Source: Gammaproteobacteria bacterium
GTDB lineage: Bacteria; Pseudomonadota; Gammaproteobacteria; Steroidobacterales; PWYM01
DNA: 42,196 nt
Reading direction: 5' to 3'
Assembly: GCA_020832005.1 (NCBI GenBank)
Contig: JAFIFN010000016.1
Span: forward strand, 1 to 42,196
Part shown: in pieces, positions 7,459 to 15,681 of the stretch
Numbering within the stretch: position 1 is the first letter of the stretch
How the letters are laid out: each line of letters opens with the position of its first letter
Notes under the pieces: model-generated
The model's input: only the letters and a program-made list of their open reading frames with translations
The model's database searches: none
Told to the model about the DNA's origin: nothing
Made by a program: the position numbers and the translations under genes

Positions 7459-8688
7459 GTGCAACGACACCGCGAAAGTCAAACTTTGCCCATAGTCATT
7501 GCGGGCGCCGGGCCCGTGGGCTGTTGTGCCGCGCTGTATCTCGCCCAACAGGGCTTCTCGGTAACACTCCTGGAGGCCGAGCCTGAGCTCCCGATGGACC
7601 TTCGGGCATCGACGTTCCATCCTCCGACGCTGGACCTGCTGGACCGGGTTGGCTTGACTGAGAGGCTGATACCGCAGGGGCTTGTGGTCAGGGAATACCA
7701 GTTTCGGGAGCGCTCGACAGGCACGAGTGCGCGTTTCAATCTCTCGCACCTGCGCGGGGAGACAGACTATCCATACCGTTTGCAGTGTGAACAGTACAAG
7801 ATGACACGGGAGGTGGTGAAGCTGCTCGGGAGTCATGCCAACGTTCGCTTCATGAGTCGCACTAAAGTGATTGGCTTCAGGGAGCTCAATGACGGCGTAC
7901 GCGTCCTGACATTTGACGGCAAGCAGGAGACTGTTCTAAACGCCAGTTTTCTGATTGGGTGTGACGGCGCCAACAGCCGCATCCGGCAAGCCTCAGCCAC
8001 ACCGTTTCCGGGTCTGACCTATCCAGAATTATTTCTAGTGGTTTCCACAGATTTTCCATTTGAGGATCATTTTCATGGGCTCAGTTGGGTCAACTACGTC
8101 TCCGACCCGGAGGAGTGGTGTGTCATGCTCAAGACGCCGGAGGTGTGGCGGGTACAGTTCCCGACCCCCGTCTCGGCGACCCCCGAACACCTGCTCTCGG
8201 ATGAGTATATCCAAGGTCGGTTGAAGCGGCTGTGTCCGCACGGCTCGCCTTACTCCATCCGTCATCGAACCCTTTATCGGGTCCATCAGCGAGTCGCAGA
8301 CTCCTACCGCCCGGGACGTCGCGTAGTTCTGGCGGGCGACTCGGCACATGTGAACAATCCGCTGGGCGGCATGGGCATGAACGGTGGGATCCACGATGCG
8401 TTCAATTTGTGCGAGAAGCTGGTGGACGTGCGCAACGATCAGATAGAACTTGATGTGGCGCTGGATCTCTATGACGCACAGCGACGCCAGATTTGCATCG
8501 ACGTCATACAACGCCAAACCATCCGAAACAAGCAGCTGTTGGAGGGGAGTAACAAGGCTGTGCAGCTGGAGCGCCAACGCGTATTGATGGATGCCGCATC
8601 TGATCCTGCGAGACAAAAGGCCCATCTGATGGAATCTTCAATGATCAACTGTCTACGCCATTCCTATGCCATCGGACTACCTTCCTAG
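7459..8688 (+). CDS. FAD-dependent monooxygenase (phenol/resorcinol hydroxylase type, FAD_binding_3)
   Basis: A 409-residue group A flavoprotein monooxygenase, which would hydroxylate an aromatic or related ring using NAD(P)H and O2 in the cytoplasm. GAGPVG (residues 16-21) is the FAD dinucleotide motif, CDGANSRIR (about 168-176) the DG motif, and GDSAHVNNPLGGMGMN (from residue 293) the second FAD motif. It is shorter than PheA/TfdB hydroxylases because it lacks their C-terminal thioredoxin-like domain. The start is a GTG with AAGGA 7 nt upstream; no in-frame ATG precedes the FAD motif. The NmrA-type gene follows 15 nt later with its own ribosome site, so the two are probably co-transcribed. 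Substrate unknown. Confidence 0.9.
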   Translation: MQRHRESQTLPIVIAGAGPVGCCAALYLAQQGFSVTLLEAEPELPMDLRASTFHPPTLDLLDRVGLTERLIPQGLVVREYQFRERSTGTSARFNLSHLRGETDYPYRLQCEQYKMTREVVKLLGSHANVRFMSRTKVIGFRELNDGVRVLTFDGKQETVLNASFLIGCDGANSRIRQASATPFPGLTYPELFLVVSTDFPFEDHFHGLSWVNYVSDPEEWCVMLKTPEVWRVQFPTPVSATPEHLLSDEYIQGRLKRLCPHGSPYSIRHRTLYRVHQRVADSYRPGRRVVLAGDSAHVNNPLGGMGMNGGIHDAFNLCEKLVDVRNDQIELDVALDLYDAQRRQICIDVIQRQTIRNKQLLEGSNKAVQLERQRVLMDAASDPARQKAHLMESSMINCLRHSYAIGLPS

Positions 8689-8703
8689 ACACCGGAGAAC
8701 TTG

Positions 8704-9594
8704 ATGTCACAGTCTACCCTGTTGCTGACCGGCGCCAACGGCCGAACCGGACGAGCCGTTTTGAAAAGTCTGTCTTCGTGCGGTATCGCCGTACGTGCGT
8801 TTGTTCGCCAATCCTCCCAGGCAGGCGACTTAAAAGGGCTGGGAGCACGCGAAATCAGCATTGGCGACTTTCTGGATGCCGAGTCCGTAAAAGCCGCGGT
8901 AGAAGGCGTATCAAAGGTCATGCACATCGGCCCACCGATGCATCCGGACGAAGTGGAAATCACCCGTAGCTTCATAGAGGCAGCGAAGCGGAATCAAGTT
9001 GAACACTTCGTCTATTACTCAGTGATGCACCCGCTGCGCAGGGAGGTGCGCCACCATCGCCTGAAACTGGAGGCAGAAGAAGCCTTGATCGAGTCCGGGC
9101 TGCCCTTCACGATTGTTCAGCCAGCCCGCTACATGCAGCACCTGGAGCCGATCTGGCGGAGCGTAGTCGAAGAGGGCGTTCATGCGATGCCCTTTTCTAT
9201 TGAACAGAAGTTCAATGTGGTGGATCTTGCCGACTTGGCGGACGCCTGCGCAGTCGTGGCTTCGTCAGACAGGCATCTTTACGCGACCTATGAGCTCGCG
9301 GGTCCGCAGGCATTAAGCCAAGAGGACATGGCGCGACTCATCGCTCAAGTCCTGGGGAAGCCTGTCACGGCCAAGCAGGTATCCTGGGAGGCGATGGCCG
9401 AGAAGGCGTCCCGCGCCGGGGCCACACAAGACCGTATCTCCCAGATGTTGGTGATGAACAGGCACTACGATAGTCATGGATTTCGCGGCAACTCGAACGT
9501 GCTCGAGTATCTTCTGGGACGTCCCGCGACGCGCTTCAATGCATATGTTTCAGCTCTGCACGCCAGAGATCTCGAAAGCGCGAGCAGCTCATAA
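8704..9594 (+). CDS. NmrA-family NAD(P)-binding protein
   Basis: A 296-residue Rossmann-fold protein of the atypical short-chain dehydrogenase (NmrA/HSCARG) group. TGANGRTGRAV at the N-terminus (GxxGxxG) binds the dinucleotide; VEHFVYYSVMHP and the following LEAEEALIESGLPFTIVQPARYMQ are characteristic of the family. It lacks a clean YxxxK catalytic pair, so it may be an NAD(P)H-quinone reductase, a reductase acting on the product of the upstream monooxygenase, or a redox sensor. The ATG at 8704 is preceded by GGAG at 8694-8697; a TTG one codon earlier is also possible. It follows the monooxygenase by 15 nt, and a weak hairpin follows its stop. Confidence 0.88.
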   Translation: MSQSTLLLTGANGRTGRAVLKSLSSCGIAVRAFVRQSSQAGDLKGLGAREISIGDFLDAESVKAAVEGVSKVMHIGPPMHPDEVEITRSFIEAAKRNQVEHFVYYSVMHPLRREVRHHRLKLEAEEALIESGLPFTIVQPARYMQHLEPIWRSVVEEGVHAMPFSIEQKFNVVDLADLADACAVVASSDRHLYATYELAGPQALSQEDMARLIAQVLGKPVTAKQVSWEAMAEKASRAGATQDRISQMLVMNRHYDSHGFRGNSNVLEYLLGRPATRFNAYVSALHARDLESASSS

Positions 9595-9616
9595 GGCCAT
9601 TGGGCGCCCGTTCCAT

Positions 9617-9634
9617 GCCTGGTATGGGCCCAGG
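9617..9634. terminator. Short hairpin between convergent genes
   Basis: GCCTGG (9617-9622) pairs with CCAGGC (9629-9634) around a 6-nt loop, followed by GTTTACT. It lies between the ends of the NmrA gene (+) and the minus-strand monooxygenase, where a two-way terminator is expected. The stem is short and the U-tract weak. Confidence 0.35.
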
Positions 9635-9718
9635 CGTTTACTCGCGCCCACTGAGTGAACCGGTGCGTCCGTAATCGGTCAGGTTGCGAATACCTTAGGT
9701 CGTTCCGACGGAAGCCCG

Positions 9719-10924
9719 TCAGATCGGGACGTTCGCTGGATCGTAGTGGAAGAGACCGAGGGCGTCCTCATTGCGTGCCGGAACCCGCCGCAAGCCCTCC
9801 GGGTCCATCTGCGTCAACCGCTCGCCGCCGAGCAGCGCCTCTCGATGGATCATCGTCACGCGCTCCAGGCGCGCGGCCTGATAGCGGCGCAGTGCCGCAG
9901 GAGCATCGTTCGGGGCCGCCGCGAAACAGCGACCGATCACCACAGCATCTTCAATCGCCATCGCCGCACCCTGACCGAACCAGGGCATCATGGGATGCGC
10001 GGCGTCCCCAAGCACGGCAACGCGCTCGGTGACCCAACGCTGAAGAGGTTCGCGTGCGAAGAGCCCCCACTTGTGGCACGAGTGTGCCGCACCGATGAGC
10101 GCGCGCACCTCCATGTGCCAGTCGGCGAAATGCGCATCCAGTTCCGCTATCTCGGCGGGCTGCGACCAGCTTTCCGCCTCCCAGTTTCCAGTGCGTACGA
10201 AGGCGACGAAGTTCTGAAGCTTGCCCCCCCGTACGGGATAGCGCACGAAAATTCGGCCGGGTCCCACGAAGACGCGCGACCCTGACTCGAGCGGCAGGTC
10301 CCCAAGGCTTGTGGTAGGCACAAGCCCGCGCCAGGCGACGAACCCGGAGAAGTCGGGGACGGCGGCGCCGAACACCTGCTCACGGACGGTGGACTTCAGG
10401 CCGTCTGCGCCGATAAGCGCAACACATCTCTCGCGCTCGCCGCCGGCGAAGTGGAGCAGCACCTCGCCGGAGCTTTCTTCGATGCCCGTGCAGGTGCGCC
10501 CAAGGCAAAGAGTGTCGGGATCGGCGGCCTGCACAGCCTGCACCAGGATTGCATGCAGGTCCGCGCGATGCAGCTGCAGATAGGGTGCTCCATACTGCTC
10601 GCGCACACCAGTGCGATCAATCTCGATAAGTATCTCGCCGCTGTGCCCCTCGCAAGTGAGCTGCTGCAGGGGCTGGTCCGCTTGCGCTTCCACGGCCTGC
10701 GCGACGCCCACATGACGCAGGCCCTTGAAGGCATTGGGCGTAACGGAAATACCAGCTCCGACATCGCCGAGGAACGGTGCCTGTTCGAATATGCGGACTT
10801 GCAGTCCCGCGCGCTGCAGCGCCAGTGCCGCTGTCAGGCCGCCTATGCCCGCGCCTAGGACTGCGATGTAGCTTTCCGGTAGTGCACGATCGCTCAGAGC
10901 GGTTTCTCGCACGCGGTGAACCAC
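9719..10924 (-). CDS. FAD-dependent monooxygenase (salicylate / 3-hydroxybenzoate hydroxylase type)
   Basis: A 401-residue flavoprotein of the NahG/UbiH-like group, distinct from the one at 7459. LGAGIGGLTAAL at about residues 23-34 is the FAD-binding motif, GADGLKSTVR the DG motif, and GDAAHPMMPWFGQGAAMAIEDA from residue 306 the second FAD motif with the PxxxQG signature of salicylate-type hydroxylases. It would hydroxylate, or decarboxylate and hydroxylate, an aromatic acid. The open frame starts at a GTG at 10924 inside the end of MT1 (31-nt overlap); I see no good ribosome site, so translation may depend on the upstream gene and the exact start is uncertain. It is the last gene of the LysR-MT2-small A-MT1 unit. 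Confidence 0.9.
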   Translation of the reverse strand: MVHRVRETALSDRALPESYIAVLGAGIGGLTAALALQRAGLQVRIFEQAPFLGDVGAGISVTPNAFKGLRHVGVAQAVEAQADQPLQQLTCEGHSGEILIEIDRTGVREQYGAPYLQLHRADLHAILVQAVQAADPDTLCLGRTCTGIEESSGEVLLHFAGGERERCVALIGADGLKSTVREQVFGAAVPDFSGFVAWRGLVPTTSLGDLPLESGSRVFVGPGRIFVRYPVRGGKLQNFVAFVRTGNWEAESWSQPAEIAELDAHFADWHMEVRALIGAAHSCHKWGLFAREPLQRWVTERVAVLGDAAHPMMPWFGQGAAMAIEDAVVIGRCFAAAPNDAPAALRRYQAARLERVTMIHREALLGGERLTQMDPEGLRRVPARNEDALGLFHYDPANVPI

Positions 10925-11958
10925 AGGAATGTAGGTGTCTGCTCCCTGGCAAGCAATGTAAGGCCCTGAGACTCGAGTAGCCTCGGAAAGTCGGATGCGA
11001 CGAAGGCCGGAGCATAGGGCTCACAATTCCAGCGCGCATCGAACTGCATCCAGATGCGGTTTCCAGCGGGAAACTCTGTGCCGTTCGGCGCATCGACAAT
11101 GCTGAACGTTCCGCCGGGACGAAGCACGCGGGTGATCTCCGCCACGATGGGCGCGAACAGATGTTCCGGCACTTCGTGAAACAGGATATAGGCGAGCACT
11201 ACATCGAAATGTCCTGAAGGGAACGGCAGCGACTCGGCGAGGCCCTGGTGGAAATGTACGTCTATGTCGAGATCCGTGGCGCGCTTGTGTGCGTAGCGCA
11301 CCAGCGGCAAGGCGACGTCGAGCCCGTGGACCTCGGCTTGCGGGAACCGCTGCTTAAGTGCTGTCGTGCATTGTCCAATGGAGCAGCCCACGTCGAGCAC
11401 TCGTGCGACGCGCCCGTCTGCCGGGGGGCGCACGAAGCTCACGACCTGTTGATGCAGTTCGTCCTGGTCGTTTTCCCCCTGGTAGAAAACCTTGGTGCCG
11501 TGATGGAAAAGTCGGCCCGCAAGCGGCTCACGCAAGTAGCCACCGGGCTGCAGGTGGATGTCGAGCGCGGCGTAGTCAGGCACCTGAAAGGTGGGATCGT
11601 AGTGCAGGCGCCCAGGGCGGCGGCGCTCGGCTGCGTTGAGTTCGCTTTCATGGCGAGCGGCTTCCGCGTACAGCGATTCGCGCACACGCCGCCACGAGGC
11701 ATGCTGCTGGCTACGCATGATGCGCTTCCACATGGCCACCAGCGGATCCGCATCCGCGACCCGCACCAGCTGCTCAATCGGCGCGCGGCTGCCACGGCCT
11801 TCTAGCCCGGCGTCATCCGCCACTTGTTCGGCGCGTGCTGCCACATGAGGGAAAAACTCGCGGATGGCGAGATTGCGCACGCCTTCGTAGAAGTCCAGGT
11901 AGCTTTCGTCTGCCAGCGTGGGAGTGCGCGGCAGCACGCCGTCCATTCCACGGTCCAT
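10894..11958 (-). CDS. Class I SAM-dependent methyltransferase with long N-terminal domain (MT1)
   Basis: A 354-residue protein. Residues about 186-300 form a Rossmann methyltransferase: VLDVGCSIGQ (187-196) is SAM motif I, VHGLDVALPLVRYA motif II, HFDVVLAYILFHEVP motif IV-like, and RVLRPGGTFSIVD motif VI. The first 185 residues match nothing I can name; they are rich in charged helices and may be a substrate-binding or dimerisation domain. It has the same length and layout as MT2 (12258-13322) and shares PQAE(V/I)xGxD and YILxHE(V/L)P with it. AGGAGG lies 8 nt before the ATG. It would methylate an O, N or C atom on an intermediate. It could also be a demethylating or non-methyltransferase variant, which sequence alone cannot decide. 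Confidence 0.88.
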   Translation of the reverse strand: MDRGMDGVLPRTPTLADESYLDFYEGVRNLAIREFFPHVAARAEQVADDAGLEGRGSRAPIEQLVRVADADPLVAMWKRIMRSQQHASWRRVRESLYAEAARHESELNAAERRRPGRLHYDPTFQVPDYAALDIHLQPGGYLREPLAGRLFHHGTKVFYQGENDQDELHQQVVSFVRPPADGRVARVLDVGCSIGQCTTALKQRFPQAEVHGLDVALPLVRYAHKRATDLDIDVHFHQGLAESLPFPSGHFDVVLAYILFHEVPEHLFAPIVAEITRVLRPGGTFSIVDAPNGTEFPAGNRIWMQFDARWNCEPYAPAFVASDFPRLLESQGLTLLAREQTPTFLWFTACEKPL

Positions 11959-11970
11959 AATGAAGTCCTC

Positions 11971-12261
11971 CTAGAGCTTCCCAAGCGCGTCGTACAGACG
12001 TTTTACCAGGCGGTCCCGTTCGGCGAGCCTCGCGGCTCGCTGCTCGGGCGTGTCGCGATGATGCTCGATCATCTCGGCGGTCACGATACCGCGCTCTTCC
12101 AGCACCGTCTCGAGCACGCGCCGTCGATCGCGTTCGATCCATAGCTCGGCTCCGAGTTCGAGCACCACGTCGACCAGGCGGTCGAGGATGGGATTCGGCA
12201 GGAAGCTCGGCTCAGGCTCCGAGGCACTCGGCATAATTTTTCCGTCGGAGGTTGCGCTCAT
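11971..12261 (-). CDS. Small protein A of an unrecognised family
   Basis: A 96-residue, highly charged, probably all-helical protein with no signal peptide. Its core LGAELWIERDRRRVLETVL is shared with the small protein at 19914-20243 (LGRELWVLTDRMRMLEALL). The two align without gaps over 68 residues, with about 19 identities concentrated in GxELWxxxDRxRxLExxL. Its ATG overlaps the stop of MT2 as ATGA, so the two are translationally coupled, and MT1 follows 12 nt after its stop. I do not recognise the family. The tight coupling to methyltransferases suggests a small partner or chaperone-like subunit (inference). Confidence 0.8.
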   Translation of the reverse strand: MSATSDGKIMPSASEPEPSFLPNPILDRLVDVVLELGAELWIERDRRRVLETVLEERGIVTAEMIEHHRDTPEQRAARLAERDRLVKRLYDALGKL

Positions 12262-13322
12262 GCGACCGTTTCAGGCTTGCGCCCGATCACCACGTAGGGG
12301 TAACTGAGCGGCGGCTCACCCCAGGCACGAACGTCTTGGAAGCCGGCAGCACGCGCGACGGCTGCGAGGTCGAGACTCGCCGACTCCCGCCACCATGGCT
12401 CCCCGCCGTGCCGCGCCCCATGGTCGGCCCACCAGCGCCTGACTGCGTCGAGATCCGCGTAGCGGCTGACGTCGCTCATGAGTACGTCGCCACCGGGCCG
12501 CAGGACGCGGAAGGCCTCTTGGAACACCGCCTCTATTGCCTGCGCTGGAAGCTCATGCAGCAGGATGTACGAAGTGACGAGGTCGAAGCTCGCGTCTGCG
12601 AAGCCGGTGTCGTGGGCGCAGCGCTGAAACAGGCGCCACGGCAAGCCGCGGGCGTTGGCGGTGCGCAGCGCGTGCTCGAGCATGCGCAGCGAGAGATCGA
12701 CGCCGAAAATCTCGGCCTGAGGAAAGGTCTCAGCGAGCGCAAGCGTGTACTGGCCGCTTGATGTGCCAACCTCGAGGATTCTTGAATAGTCGCGCTTCGG
12801 AGCCAAGGCGGCGACATATCGCCGTTGCTTGAAGATACCCCCAGGATACAAGCGGTCGACAAGTGCCTTGTGGATGAGTTGGCCATGCACGTAACCCATG
12901 TAAGGATGGCCATCCCAGCCCCCGTGCATGCGGTGGATCCATACATCCTGCCAATAGGCGGGTGCTCGCCAGTCCTCAGGCGCTGGCTCAAGCGTGGCTG
13001 GGCCCGTGTCCAAGGCGTGCAGCCTCGGTGTGACGCGAGGAGCGATTTCCTCAAATGCTTCGATGGCGATGCGGCCGTGCTCGTTCAGGTACCACTCCAT
13101 GCCGAACTCGCGCGTCGTATACAGACTCGTTGGCTCAAGCCGTGCCCGCAACTCCCGGTCGATCGCATCCAAATCTTCCGGGAGAGCCTCGTCGTCCACC
13201 TGCGCGCGCAGCGATGCGTCGATATCCCGCGTCGCTTTGCCCAACCAGCGGCCCACGGAGGCCACGAATTCGAGCGATGCGCGCCCGCGCTGTGCCAGGG
13301 GCTCGTCCAGTCTTGCCATCAT
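12258..13322 (-). CDS. Class I SAM-dependent methyltransferase with long N-terminal domain (MT2)
   Basis: A 354-residue protein with the same layout as MT1: about 180 residues of unassigned N-terminal sequence, then a Rossmann methyltransferase. ILEVGTSSGQ (182-191) is motif I, EIFGVDLSLRMLEHA motif II, SFDLVTSYILLHELP motif IV-like, RVLRPGGDVLMSDV motif VI. The N-terminal part contains a tryptophan/histidine-rich patch (DVWIHRMHGGWDGHPYMGY, about 126-144) that may line a substrate pocket. The start is one of two adjacent ATG codons at 13322/13319; neither has a strong ribosome site. It lies 97 nt after the LysR gene and overlaps small protein A by 4 nt. MT1 and MT2 look like an old duplication with strong divergence. 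Confidence 0.87.
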   Translation of the reverse strand: MMARLDEPLAQRGRASLEFVASVGRWLGKATRDIDASLRAQVDDEALPEDLDAIDRELRARLEPTSLYTTREFGMEWYLNEHGRIAIEAFEEIAPRVTPRLHALDTGPATLEPAPEDWRAPAYWQDVWIHRMHGGWDGHPYMGYVHGQLIHKALVDRLYPGGIFKQRRYVAALAPKRDYSRILEVGTSSGQYTLALAETFPQAEIFGVDLSLRMLEHALRTANARGLPWRLFQRCAHDTGFADASFDLVTSYILLHELPAQAIEAVFQEAFRVLRPGGDVLMSDVSRYADLDAVRRWWADHGARHGGEPWWRESASLDLAAVARAAGFQDVRAWGEPPLSYPYVVIGRKPETVA

Positions 13323-13419
13323 TCAGAAACCAGCCTGTTTTGCAACCATACTCATGGTGCAACACAGTGACGGCCTGTTCCAATCGATTAAGCTAATCCC
13401 GGCATAAGCTCAGTGCATG

Positions 13420-14385
13420 TCACGGTGAGGCGGTCTCACTGTGCTGTTGCAGTCTTTTAGAAACTGGACGCGGGTAGTGGGCCTTTGGGCGCGCACTGTT
13501 CGCACAGATGCCACGGATCTGCTGCATGAACAGCTCGGCGACCATAGGAGAGGGCACTCCCTTCCGATACAACAGCCCAGCCTTGCGATGCACGGGTAAT
13601 CCCGGCGCATGGATGGTGGCAAGCTCCCCCCGCTTGAGGTCTTCGGCGATCCAGCTCGCGCCCAGCATAGTCACGAACTCGCCTCGCCGCACCAGCGAGC
13701 GTAGCAGCTCCAGGGAGTTTGTGAGGACGACGTTTGTGGGGGCGGGCAGGCCGCCCGTGGCAAAGTAGCCATCCATAAAGGCGCTCATGTGCCGCTGGTC
13801 GACGAGTGCCCAGCGCGCGTCGTACAGATCCTTAAGAGAGACCTCGGTGGACTGAACGAGCGGATGATCCGGGGCCGCCACCGCATGTGAGTGGATGTCG
13901 AGCAAGGCCTCGAAGGCGATACCCTCCACGGATGCCTGTGGTGCAACGGAAAAGGCCAAATCCATGCACCCATCCCGGAGCATGTCCGCCATCTCTTCGA
14001 ATGGGCCGACAGTAACTTTTACCGTGACGTCGGGGTGGGCCACGACCAGAGAGGCGATGGCCTCGTCCAGGATACAGTTCGCGAACAGAGCGCCGACGCC
14101 AACGTGGAGTCTCCCGGACGCGCCGGACAGCAATGCCTGCAGGTCACCCTCCGCGGTCTTCAAGCTATTCAGAATTGGTTTGGCATGGCGCATGAGCAAC
14201 AGACCAGCCTCGGTCGGTGTAACCCCTCGGGACGATCGGTGCAGCAAAGGCGTGCCGACTTGCTCCTCGAGAATATGAATGCTGCGAGTGAGCGCTGGCT
14301 GGGTAATATGCAACTCTACGGCTGCGCGGGAAACATTTCCGCATTCGACAACCCCGACGAAATGCCTTAACTGACGCAGCTCCAT
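13420..14385 (-). CDS. LysR-family transcriptional regulator
   Basis: A 321-residue LysR-type regulator. MELRQLRHFVGVVECGNVSRAAVELHITQPALTRSIHILEEQVG is the winged helix-turn-helix (residues 1-45), and LHVGVGALFANCILDEAIASL begins the periplasmic-binding-like effector domain. GGAGGG lies 6 nt before the ATG. It is read divergently from DUF1838-3, with a 284-nt shared region holding a 9-bp direct repeat, and forms the head of the minus-strand methyltransferase/monooxygenase unit. The arrangement predicts control of one or both units in response to a pathway metabolite. It is the only regulator gene in the left 25 kb. Confidence 0.93.
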   Translation of the reverse strand: MELRQLRHFVGVVECGNVSRAAVELHITQPALTRSIHILEEQVGTPLLHRSSRGVTPTEAGLLLMRHAKPILNSLKTAEGDLQALLSGASGRLHVGVGALFANCILDEAIASLVVAHPDVTVKVTVGPFEEMADMLRDGCMDLAFSVAPQASVEGIAFEALLDIHSHAVAAPDHPLVQSTEVSLKDLYDARWALVDQRHMSAFMDGYFATGGLPAPTNVVLTNSLELLRSLVRRGEFVTMLGASWIAEDLKRGELATIHAPGLPVHRKAGLLYRKGVPSPMVAELFMQQIRGICANSARPKAHYPRPVSKRLQQHSETASP

Positions 14386-14669
14386 CGTAACCCTCCGGCC
14401 GCCGAAGCAAAGACCCGGCAGCGCGACCCGTGGCTTAAATTGCGTGCCCTTCGAGCATACACGCGTTGCTTAGGGATTTCCCAGTCCGGCTTTCTCGCCT
14501 ATACCGCGTTGCTATGGTTTCGTGGTTCAAGCTCGCCGCTTATCCGGATCCGGGGCCTGTCGCGCAACGTGGCTGCCATGCCGCCGGTGCATGGCTGGAG
14601 CATCCGATTTGATTGGCGGGGCGCGCGGCAGGCAGTAGAGTCGGGAGGTCAGTGACGACGGAGACGGCT
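14386..14669. promoter_or_regulatory. Divergent control region between LysR and DUF1838-3
   Basis: CGCGTTGCT occurs twice as a direct repeat, at 14462-14470 and 14505-14513, start-to-start spacing 43 nt (about four helical turns), with similar flanks (TAGG and ATGG). The palindrome CCGGATCCGG lies at 14544-14553. No convincing ORF is present. The spacing fits two regulator-bound sites on one DNA face, a usual feature of LysR-controlled divergent promoters. Confidence 0.45.
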
Positions 14670-15602
14670 ATGCACGACGAACACGCTTCAATTGACCGGA
14701 GGATGGTGCTCGCGGGGCTGGGTGGCCTCCTGGCGGGCGGGACGCTCGGTTCGCCCTCCCTGCTCGCGAGCGATCAGAGCGGCTCGCTACCGGGCTATCT
14801 GCCTGAGGAGGCGTGGAAGGGTGAGCCTGCCGTGATGTCGGGCAGAGCCCCGTTTGATCTCTCCGATCCGATGCAGAACTGGTTCGCGCTGATGAAGAGC
14901 ACGAACAACCTGGTCGGCGCGCGCACTTACGTGCCGATGTTCATGCGCGTGTTCTTCGGGCCTCAGGGCAAGGCCCCGTTCCCCCTGTATACCTCCTTCG
15001 GCATGTGGACGTGGCAGCTCCAGCGCCCAGAACCTGGGCAATTCAAGGACTTGCAGCGCGACGACGTCATCCAGCGCGCGCTCTACACCGGGGTCATCTG
15101 CGATCCCTGGACATTCGAGCCCGTAGACCGTCTCTACATCCCATACACCGACACTACGGTCGAAACGCGCGATTCGTTGTTTGGCGAATCATGGCTACTA
15201 CGCTCCGGTGGCCGCGGCTACGAGGGCATCGACCGTCCAGGCTTCCGTTCGGTTGACGAGGAGCGCCAGCGGCGCGGCACCCCGTACGTGCGTTTCGGCG
15301 AAGATGTGGCGTTTAATATCGCCGGTTTGCTGCAGACAGAGGGCCCCGCGCAGCCCCGGATGGACGGTTCCTTCTGGACGGTTCGCGAAGATGAGCTCAT
15401 GAGCCCCGAGCACGATCTCGTTGAGGCTACCTACTCTTTCGCCGGCGTCTCGCGTGCGCGAGAGCGGCCTTGGCTCGGCCTCGATCCCGACGATGACTCG
15501 CAGCTGCTGATGAATACCCAGGGCCGCAAGGTGCACTCGGTGGAGCGCATTCCGCGGGTGATCCAAGAGACTTTGCTGAAGAAATACCCCGACCGAATCT
15601 AA
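14670..15602 (+). CDS. DUF1838 family protein 3 with Tat-type signal
   Basis: A 310-residue DUF1838 protein. DRRMVLAGLGGLLAGG (about 9-24) is a Tat-type signal. FDLSDPMQNWFALMKSTNNLVGARTYVPMFMR (62-93) is the family's N-terminal core. GPAQPR lies at 225-230 with a tryptophan shortly after (here A replaces the H seen in other copies), and the protein ends KKYPDRI. The ATG at 14670 has GGAG at 14660-14663; the frame is open further upstream but the Tat signal and ribosome site fix the start. It heads a plus-strand unit with two hydrolases, DUF1838-4 and the propeller protein. It would act in the periplasm; its chemistry is not known. It is most like the copy at 24258-25259. Confidence 0.9.
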   Translation: MHDEHASIDRRMVLAGLGGLLAGGTLGSPSLLASDQSGSLPGYLPEEAWKGEPAVMSGRAPFDLSDPMQNWFALMKSTNNLVGARTYVPMFMRVFFGPQGKAPFPLYTSFGMWTWQLQRPEPGQFKDLQRDDVIQRALYTGVICDPWTFEPVDRLYIPYTDTTVETRDSLFGESWLLRSGGRGYEGIDRPGFRSVDEERQRRGTPYVRFGEDVAFNIAGLLQTEGPAQPRMDGSFWTVREDELMSPEHDLVEATYSFAGVSRARERPWLGLDPDDDSQLLMNTQGRKVHSVERIPRVIQETLLKKYPDRI

Positions 15603-15681
15603 GCTCGGGTACTCAACCGTCCCTTGCACTGGTGGCCCAGGGTAGTCGCCGGCATAGACAAGAAAACTGGAGGAGCGGCGT

